From contig NW_026111839.1 in NCBI RefSeq assembly GCF_024679095.1, positions 190,001 through 254,000 of the forward strand: 64,000 bases of DNA, written 5' to 3'. The notes beneath the pieces were generated by a model, which saw only the letters and a program-made list of their open reading frames with translations, was not told the DNA's origin and ran no database searches. Shown here piece by piece: positions 54,125 to 64,000 of the stretch. This DNA comes from Eriocheir sinensis. Lineage: Eukaryota; Arthropoda; Malacostraca; Decapoda; Varunidae. Every line of letters starts with the position of its first letter. Positions within the stretch are counted from its first letter, which is position 1. Position numbers and translations under genes: made by a program.

Positions 54125-54654
54125 ATATATATACAAAATACACATGAAATTATGTAAATACGTATAAAAATATATATACAAAATACATATCTAGGTAAAT
54201 TCGTGTCAAAATAAATAAACAAAATATCATGAAAAGAATGTGTATTTGTATGAAAATAAATAATAGATAATAAATTTGTATGAAATATATATGCAAGATA
54301 CACATTAAATAATGTAAATATGTATAAAAACAATATATACAAAAAACAAATAGAATAATGTGAAATCGTATCAAAATAAATACTCCGAGTATTAATAAAA
54401 TAATGTAAGTTTGTATGAAAATAAAGATGCAAAATTCCCATTAAATAGCTCATTTCTTATAAAAATATATATAACAAAATACTCATAAAATATTTAAATT
54501 TGTATTGAAATAAATATACAAAATGCACATACAATAAGGTAAACTTGTATTGAAAGAGATATGCAAAAATACATATAAAACAATGTAAATTTGTTTCAAA
54601 ATATATATACGAATACACATAAAATAACGTAGATTTCTATAAAAATATATATAC

Positions 54655-54790
54655 AAAATACAGATAAAATTAAGTAAATACGTATAAAAATAGATATACA
54701 AAATACACATAGGATAATACAAAATACAGATAAAATTAAGTAAATACGTATAAAAATAGATATACAAAATACACATAGGATAATATAAAA
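54655..54790 (-). repeat. 66-bp tandem duplication private to this copy
   Basis: The stretch beginning CAGATAAAATTAAGTAAATA and ending ACACATAGGATAATA occurs twice in succession (first CAGAT at 54,661, second at 54,727). The partner at 26,445-26,520 has it once. It arose after the 28-kb duplication, or is an assembly stutter. Confidence 0.85.
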
Positions 54791-55111
54791 TTGTTTCAAA
54801 AAAAATATAAACAGAATATAAATAAAATAATGTAAACTTGTATGAAAATAAAAAAGCAAAATACCCATAAAATAAAGCATATTTTTATAAAAATACATAT
54901 ACAAAAATACATATACCATAATTAAATTTGTATTAAAATTAATATACAAAATGCATATACAATAAGGTAAATTTGTATTGAAAAAATATGCAAAATACAC
55001 ATAAAACAGTGTAAATTTATTTCAAAATCTATATACGAATACTCATAAGTCAACGTAGATTTCTATAATAATATATATACAAAATACACATCAAATGATG
55101 TAAACACATAT

Positions 55112-55333
<222 letters not shown>

Positions 55334-56196
55334 TATATATATAAAATAAATCAACAAAATATCAATAAAAGAATGTGTATTTGTATGAAAATAGATATAC
55401 AATATACACATAAAATCACCTAAATTTGTATAAAACTATATACAAAATTACACAAAAATAATTTTAATTCGTATGAAAATAAATATACAAAAAACACATA
55501 AAATTAGGTAAATTTGTATTGAAATACATTTACAAAATACACATAAAATAATGTAAATTTGAATGAAAATATATAAACAAATACACTTAAAATAACGTAA
55601 ATTTGAATAAAATATATATAAAAAATACACATTAAATAATGTAAATATGCATAAAAAAATATATACAAAACACAAATAGAATAATATAAAATCGTATCAA
55701 AATAAATACAGAGAATATTAATAAAATAATGTAAATTTGTATGAAAATTAAGATGCAAAATACCCATAAAATAACGCATTTTTTATAAAAATATATATAC
55801 CAAGACACACATAAAATATTTGAATTTGTATTAAAATAAATATACAAAATGCACATACAATAAGGTAGATTTGTATGGAAATAGATATGCAAAATACATA
55901 TAAAACCATGTAAATTTTTTTCAAAATATATATACGAATACACATAAAATAACGTAGATTTCTATGAAAATAAATATACAAACACACATAAAATGAAGTA
56001 AATACGGATAAAAAAAGGTATACAAAATACACATAAAATAATGTAAACTCGTATGAAAATAAATAAAGAAAATACTAATAAAAGAATGTGTATTGTATAA
56101 ATATAAATATAAAAAAACGTAAATTTATATAAAACTATATGCAAAAATACACATAAGTAATTAAATTTGTGTGAAAATAGATATACATAATACATG

Positions 56197-56779
56197 TGTA
56201 TTTTGTATATTTCTTTTCATACAAATTGAAATTATTTTTGTTTATTTTTTTATATATTTTCATACAAATTTTCGTTATCTTATGTGTATTTTGTATATTT
56301 ATTTTTTCTACAAATATACGTTCTTTTATCTGAATTTTGTTTATTGAATTTGAAACGAATTTTCCTTATTTTGTATATCTATTTTCATACAAATTAAAAT
56401 AATTCTGTGTATTTTTGTATACAGTTTTATATAAATTTACGTTATTTTATGTGTATTTTGTATATTTATATTTATACAAATACACATTCTTTTATTGGTA
56501 TTTTTTTTTATTTTGATACGAATTTATATTATTTTATGTGTATTTTGTATATATTTTTTTATACGTATTTACTTCATTTTATGTGTATTTTGTATATATA
56601 TTTTTATAGAAATCTACGTTATTTTATGTGTATTCGTATATATATTTTGAAACAAATTTACATTGTTTTATATGTATTTTGCCTATCTATTTCAATACAA
56701 ATTTACCTTATTGTATGTGTTTTTTATATATTTATTTTAATACAAATTTATTTTTTTTATGTGTATTTTGGTATATATG
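56197..56779 (+). repeat. 45-bp satellite, plus orientation, block 30
   Basis: Copy of 27,857-28,442, with the same two switches. The CCTATCTATTTCAATAC variant monomer near 56,681 is shared with 28,346. No gene is seen. Confidence 0.88.
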
Positions 56780-59405
56780 GTAAGGTAAATTTGTATTGAA
56801 AGAGATATTCAAAAATACATATAAAACAATGTAAATTTGTTTCAAAATATATATACAAAATACACATAAAATGAAGTAAATACGTATAAAAAAATGGATA
56901 CAAAATACACATAAAAATCGTATCAAAATAAATAAACAAAATACCAGTAAAAGAATGTGTATTTGTATAATTATAAATATACAAAATACACAAAAAATAT
57001 CGTAAATTTGTATAAAACTATATACAAAAATACACAAAAGTAATTAAATTTGTATGAAAATATATATACAAAATACAGCTAAAATAAGCTAAATTTGAAT
57101 TGAAATGTACATACAAAATACATAAAATAATGTAAATCTGTATCAAAATATTTATACACATACATATAATAACGTAGATTTGTTTAAAAATATATAAACA
57201 AAATACACATTAAGTAATGTAAATACGTATAAAAATTATGTACAAAATACACATATAATCATGTAATTCGTATCAAAATAAATAAACAAAATATCAATAA
57301 AATAATGTAAATTTGTATGAGAAAACATATACAAATAACGCAAATTTCTATAAAAATATATGTACAAAAATGCACATAAAATAAAGTAAATTTGCATAAA
57401 AATATATATACAAAACACACACTAAATAATGTAAATCAGTACATAAAATAACCTAAATTTGTATAAAACTATATACAAAAATACACAAAAATAATTTAAA
57501 TTTGTTTGAAAAGAAATATACAAAATACACATAAAATTTGGTAAATTTGTATTGAAATACATATACAAAATACACATCAAATAATGTAAATTTGAATGAA
57601 AATATATAAACAAATACACTTAAAATAACGTAAATTTGTATAAAATATATATGCAAGATACACATTAAATAATGTAAATGTGTATAAAAAAACATATACA
57701 AAAAACAAATAGAATAATGTAAAATCGTATTAAAATAAATACACAGAATATCAATAAAATAATGTAAATTTGTATGAAAATAAAGATGCAAAATTCCCAA
57801 AAATTATCGCATTTTTTATAAAAATATATTTACCAAAATACACATAAAATATTTAAATTTGTATTTAAATAAATATACAAAATGCATATACAGTCAGGTA
57901 AATTTGTATTGAAAGAGATATTCAAAAATACATATAAAACAATGTAAATTTGTTTCAAAATATATATACGAATACACATAAAATAAAGTAGATTTCTATA
58001 GAAATATATATACAAAATACATATGAAATTATGTAAATACGTATAAAAATACATATACAAAATACATATCAAATAATGTAAATTCGTGTCAAAATAAATA
58101 AACAAAGTATCATGAAAAGAATGTGTATTTGTATGAAGATAGATAATAGATAATAAATTTGTATAAAATATTTATGCAAAATACACATTAAATAATGTAA
58201 ATATGTATAAAAAAGTATATACAAAAAAACAAATAGAATAATGCAACATCGTATCAAAATAAATACACCGAATATTAATAAAATAATGTAAATTTGTATG
58301 AAAATAAAAATGCAAAATTCATATAAAATAGCGCATTTCTTATAAAAATATATATACCAAAATACATATAAAATATTTAAATTTGCATTGAAATAAATAC
58401 ACAAAATGCACATACAATAAGGTAAATTTGTATTGAAAGAGATATGCAAAAATACATATAAAACAATGTAAATTTGTTTCAAAATATATATACGAATACA
58501 AATAAAAAAACGTAGATTTCTATAAAAATATATATACTAAATACACATAAAATTAAGTAAATACGTATAAAAATATGTGTATACAAAATACTCATAAAAT
58601 AATGTAAATTCGAATTAAAATAAATAAACAAAATACCAATAAAAGAATGTGTATTTAGATAAATATAAATATACAAAATACACATACAAAATAAAAATAA
58701 AATAAGGTAGATTTGTAATAAAATATATGTACAAAATACATATAAAATAATGTAAATTTATATGAAAATATATATACAAATACACATAAAATACCATGCA
58801 TTTGTATAAAAATATATATTCAAAATAAATACTAAATAATGTAAAAGCGTATAAAAATATATATACAAAGTACATATAAAATAATGTAAATTCGTATCAA
58901 TATAAATCAACAAAACACAAATGAAATAATATATATTTGAATGAAAATAAATTTACAAAATACACATAACATAACTAAAATTTGTATTAAAATATATACA
59001 AAAATACATAGAAATAATTTGAGTTTGTATGAAAATAGATATACAAAATACACATAAAACTAGGTAAATTTCTTTTGAAATGTATATACAAAATACCCAT
59101 AAAATATTGTAAATTTGTGTCAAAATATATAAACAAATACACATAAAATAACGTAAATTTGTACAAAAAATATATACAAAATACACATAGAATAATGTCA
59201 ATTCGTATCAGAATGAATGAGCAGAATATCAATAAAATAATGTAAATTTGTATGAAAATAAAGATGCAAAATACCCATAAAATAAAGCATATGTTTATAA
59301 AAATACAGATACAAAAATACACATCGAATAATTCAATTTGTATTAAAATCAATATACAAAATGCGTATATAATAATGTAAATTTGTATTGAAAAAATATG
59401 CAACA
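56780..59405 (-). repeat. 45-bp satellite, minus orientation, block 31
   Basis: Copy of 28,443-31,065, offset about 28.33 kb, with scattered single-base differences. It ends at junction J1 (about 59,387-59,420). No gene is seen. Confidence 0.9.
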
Positions 59406-59420
59406 TACACGTTTACTCAT
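59387..59420. other. Orientation-switch junction J1 (copy 4 of 4)
   Basis: ATATGCAACATACACG followed by TTTACTCATAC at a minus-to-plus switch, identical to 31,050. Confidence 0.85.
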
Positions 59421-59712
59421 ACAAATTTTTATTTTTTTATTGGTATTTTGTTTATTTATTTTGATACGAATTACATGATTATATGTGTATTTTGTACATA
59501 TTTTTTTATACGTATTTACATTATTTAATGTGTATTTTGTTTATATATTTTCATACAAATTTACGTTATTATATGTGTATTTGTATAAATATTTTGATAC
59601 AAATTTACTTTATTTCATGTATTTTGTATATATATTTCAACACAAATTTAGCTTATTTTGTGTGTATTTTGTATATATTTTCATACAAATTTAATTACTT
59701 CTGTGTATCTTT
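59406..59712 (+). repeat. 45-bp satellite, plus orientation, block 32
   Basis: Copy of 31,070-31,370, ending in the same CTGTGTATCTTTTAAAATAT switch. No gene is seen. Confidence 0.87.
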
Positions 59713-60172
59713 TAAAATATATACGAATACACACAATAAAATAACTTAAATTTTTATGAAATTGTATTTTATAAAATACACATAAAATAATTTAAATACG
59801 TAGAAAAATATATATACAAAATACACATAAAATAATGTAAACTCGTAACAAAATAAATACACAAAATTCCAATAAAAGAATGTATATTTGGAGGAAAATA
59901 TATATACAAAAAACAAATAAAATAACTAAAATTTGTATAAAAAATATAAATAAAAATACACAAAAATAGTTTAAATTTGTTTGAAAATAGATATGCAAAA
60001 TACACATAAAGTTAGGCATATTTGTATTGAAATACATATACAAAACTCACATAAAATAATGTAAATTTGTATGAAAATATATAAACAAATACACATAAAA
60101 TAACGTAAATTTGGATAAAATATATATATACAAAATATACTTTTAAATATTTTAAATATGTATAAAAATATA
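59713..60172 (-). repeat. 45-bp satellite, minus orientation, block 33
   Basis: Copy of 31,371-31,836, ending at an inverted copy of J2 (about 60,148-60,200). No gene is seen. Confidence 0.87.
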
Positions 60173-63100
60173 TATTATATATATTTTTATTGAAATTTGC
60201 GTTATTTATGTGTATTTTGTATATGTTTTCTCATAGAAATTTACATTATTTTATTGGTATTTTGTCTATTTATTTTGATACGAATTACATGATTGTTTGT
60301 GTATTTTGTACATTTTTTTATACGTATTTACATTATTTAATGTGTATTTTGTTTATATATTTTTATACAAATTTACGTTATTATATGTGTATTTTTATAA
60401 GTATTTTGATACAAATTTACATTATTTTATGTATTTTTTATATATATTTCAATTCAAATTTAGCTTATTTTATGTGTATTTTGTAAATCTATTTTAATAC
60501 AAATTTAATTACTTCTATGTATTTTTGTATATAGTTTTATATAAATTTACGTTATTTTATGTGTATTTTGTATATTTATATTTATACAAACACACATTCT
60601 TTTATTAGTATTTTGTCTATTTATTTTTATACGAATTACATGATTGTTTGTGTATTTTGTACATTTTTTTTATACGTATTTACATTATTTAATGTGTATT
60701 TTGTTTATATATTTTTATACAAATTTACGTTATTATATGTGTATTTTTATAAGTATTTTGATACAAATTTATATTATTTTATGTATTTGGTATATATATT
60801 TCAATTCAAATTTAGCTTATTTTATGTGTATTTTGTAAATCTATTTTAATACAAATTTAATTACTTTTATGTATTTTTGTATATAGTTTTATATAAATTT
60901 ACGTTATTTTATGTGTATTTTGTATATTTATATTTATACAAACACACATTCTTTTATTAGTATTTTGTTTTTTTTATTTTGATACGAGTTTACATTATTT
61001 TATGTTTATTTTGTATACTTTTTTTTATACGTACTTACTTAATTATATGTGTATTTTGTATATATATTTTTATAGAAATCTACGTTATTTTAGGTGTATT
61101 CCTTTATATATTTTGAAACAAATTTACATTGTTTTATATGTATTTTGCGTATCTATTTCAATACAAATTTACCTTATTGTATGTGCATTTTGTATACTTA
61201 TTTTAATACAAAATCAGATATTTTATGTGTTTTCGTATATATATTTTTATAAAAAATTAGTTATTTTATGGGTATTTTGCATATTAATTTTCATACAAAT
61301 TTACATTATTTTATTAGTTTTGTATCTATTTTTTTTTTACATATTTACATTATTTAATGTTTATTTGTATATATATTTCATACAAATTTACGTTATTTTA
61401 AGTGTATATGTTTATATATTTTCATTCAAATTTACATTATTTTATGTGTATTTTGTATATGTATTTCAAAACAAAATTACCTAATTTTATGTGTTTTTTG
61501 TATATTTATTTTCATACAAGTTTAAATTATTTTTGTGTATTTTTGTATATAGTTTTATACAAATTTAGGTTATTTAATTTGTATTTTGTATATCTATTTT
61601 CATACAAATACACATTCTTTTCATGATATTTTGTTTATTTATTTTGACGCGAATTTACATTATTTAATGTGTATTTTGTATATATATTTTTATACGTATT
61701 TACATCATTTCATGTATAATTTGTATATATATTTCTATAGAAATCTACGTTATTTTATGTGTATTCGTATATATATTTTGAAACAAATTTACATTGTGTT
61801 ATGTATATTTTGCCTATTTTTTCAATACAAATTTACCTTATTGTATGTGCATTTTGTATATTAATTTTAATACAAATTTGATTATTCTATGTTTATTTTC
61901 GTATATGTATTTTTTTTAAAAATATGCTTTATTTTATGGGTATTTTGCATTTTTTTTTCATACAAATTTACATTATTTTATTGATATTCTGTGTATTTAT
62001 TTTTATATGATTTTACATTATTCTATGTGTATTTTGTATATATATTTTATATAAAATATACGTTATTTTATGTGTATTTGTTTTCATTTCATACAAATTT
62101 ACATTATTTTATGTGTTTTGTGTACATGTATTGAAATACAAATTTAACTAGTTATATGTGTATTTTTATATCTATTTTTTATGTATATTTTCATAGAAAT
62201 TTACTCTTTTATGAGTATACGTATATATATTTTCTACAAATTTACATTATTGATGTGTATTTTGCATATCTATTTCAATACAAATTTACTTTATTGTACG
62301 TGCATTTTGTATATTTATTTTAATACAAATTTAATTATTTTATATGTATTTTGGTATATATATTTTTATGCAAATATGCGTTATTATATGGATATTTTGC
62401 ATTTTTATTTTCATACAAATTTACATTATTTTATTGATATTCTGTTTATTTATTTTGATACGTTATTTTATTGTGTGTATTCGTATATATTTTGATACAA
62501 ATTTTATACAAATTCTTGTTATTTAATGTGTATTTGTATATATGTATTTTGATACAAATTTATATTATTTTATGTGTATTTTTACATATATTTCATTATA
62601 AATTTACCTTATTTCATGTTTATTTTGTATATTTATCTCATTCAATTGTAAATTATTTTATGTGTATATTTTTATTTCTATTTAGGTTATTTTATGTGTA
62701 TTTTCTTTATACATTTTCATCCAAAACTACATTATTTTATTGGTATTTTCTTAATTTAATTCGATACGAATTTAAATTATTTCATAGGTATTTTGTATAC
62801 ATATTTTTATACTCATTTTTTTTTTTTATACTCATATTTTTATGCAATTTTATTTGATGTGCATTTTTATACATATATTTTCATAGAAATTTGCGTTATT
62901 TTATGTGTTTTTTGTATATGTTTTTTCATACAAATTTATATTATTTCATTGGTATTTTGTTTATTTATTTTGATACGAATTACATGACTATATGTGTATT
63001 TTGTACATATTTTTTATACGTATTTACGTTTTTTAATGTGTATTTTGTTTATATATTTTTATACAAATTTACGTTATTAAATGTGTATTTGTATAAATAT

Positions 63101-64000
63101 TTTGATACAAATTTACTTTATTTTATGTATTTTGTATATATATATTTCAATTCAAATTTAGCTTATTTTGTGTGTATTTTGTATATCTATTTTCATACAA
63201 ATTTAATTACTTTTGTGTATTTTTGTATATAGTTTTATATAAATTTACGTTATTTTATGTGTATTTTGTATATTTATATTAATACAAATACACATTTTTT
63301 CATTGGTATAGTGTTTATTTATTTTGATACGAATTTACATTAAATTATGCGTATTTTGTATACATTTTTTATACGTATTTACCTGATTTTGTGTATTTTG
63401 TATACATATTTTTATAGAAATCTACGTTATTTTATGTGTATTCGTATATATATTTTGAAACAAATTTAGATTGTTTTATATGTATTTTGCATATCTATTT
63501 CAATACAGATTTACCTTATTGTATGTGTATTTTGTATATTTATTTTAATACAAATTAATTTTTTGTGTATTTTTGTAAATATATTTTTTATAAAAAAATG
63601 CGTTATTTTATGGGTATTTTGCATCTTTATTTTCATACAAATTTACATTATTTTATTAACATTCTGTGTATTTTTTTATGCGATTTTACATTATTCTATT
63701 TGTGTTTTGTATATATATTTTTTATACATATTTACATTATTTAATGAGTATTTTGTATATTTAATACAAATTTACGTTAATTTAAGTGTATTTGTTTATA
63801 TATTTTCATTCAAATTTACATTATTTTATGTGTATTTTGTATATGTATTTCAATACAAATTTACCTAATTTTATGTGTATTTTGTATATTTATTTTCATA
63901 CAAATTTAATTTATTTTTGTGTATTTTTATATATAGTTTTATGCAAATTTACCTTATTTTATATGTATTTTATATATGTATTTTCATACAAATACACATT
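60173..64000 (+). repeat. 45-bp satellite, plus orientation, block 34 (to window end)
   Basis: T-rich strand on top, copy of 31,837-37,650 without the insertions. It contains the doubled 351-bp segment (about 60,265-60,966). Positions 62,520-62,545 and 62,790-62,805 are the intact versions of the sites occupied by insertions at 34,181 and 34,569. Marker GGGTATTTTGCATC near 63,613. No gene is seen. Confidence 0.9.

Overview
The window is almost entirely one very AT-rich satellite DNA from a eukaryote, most likely an animal. No intact protein-coding gene, rRNA, tRNA or CRISPR array was found. The basic unit is about 45 bp. On the T-rich strand it begins AAATTTACATTATTTTATG, continues TGTATTTTGTATATATA and ends TTTTCATAC, so about 13% G+C. 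Monomers of about 16 recognisable types follow one another in a fixed order, giving a higher-order repeat of roughly 0.71 kb. Because 45 is a multiple of 3 and the T-rich strand is poor in stop codons, the array produces many open frames of 60-200 codons. These encode a 15-residue motif of the type [15 protein letters not shown], or poly-Tyr-Ile over the (TA)n tracts. I treat all of them as artefacts of the repeat and list none as genes.

Layout: the array is cut into about 34 blocks of alternating orientation. Here '+' means the T-rich strand is the top strand. The large blocks are + at 3.5-11.6, 17.1-19.0, 31.8-38.06 (interrupted), 51.2-54.1 and 60.2-64 kb, and - at 14.0-17.1, 21.1-23.7, 25.2-27.9, 28.4-31.1, 40.1-44.8, 46.1-51.2 and 56.8-59.4 kb. 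Several orientation-switch junctions occur in two to six near-identical copies, some inverted, so the junctions themselves were copied by later segmental duplication. Large duplications seen by reading are: 25.9-37.65 kb again at 54.1-64.0 kb (direct); 20.6-24.3 kb again at 24.6-28.4 kb (tandem, about 4.0-4.1 kb step); 2.7-8.6 kb inverted at 46.1-52.0 kb; 3.2-5.5 kb again at 16.8-19.0 kb; and 0.36-1.9 kb again at 29.5-31.1 and 57.8-59.4 kb. Long (TA)n tracts, up to about 215 bp, sit where the monomer already carries a short TATATATA core.

The only non-satellite DNA of any size is at about 34.18-36.44 kb. It holds a 135-bp oligo(A)-ended insertion, a second relative of that insertion, a 23-bp perfect hairpin, and a decayed pogo/Tigger-type (DDE, CENP-B/jerky-related) DNA transposon. 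The transposon's minus-strand transposase fossil keeps the GDN...SH and PPNSTHLLQPLD signatures, but carries several in-frame stops and a frameshift and has lost its N-terminal half. Copies of GGGCCCACTTACCCC lie at both ends. The paralogous copy at 62.5-62.8 kb lacks all of these insertions, so an empty site is present inside the window.

Block limits are accurate to about 5-20 bp. Homology statements come from reading and matching by eye; no alignment or database search was run. Duplications of this size in satellite DNA may also reflect assembly errors.
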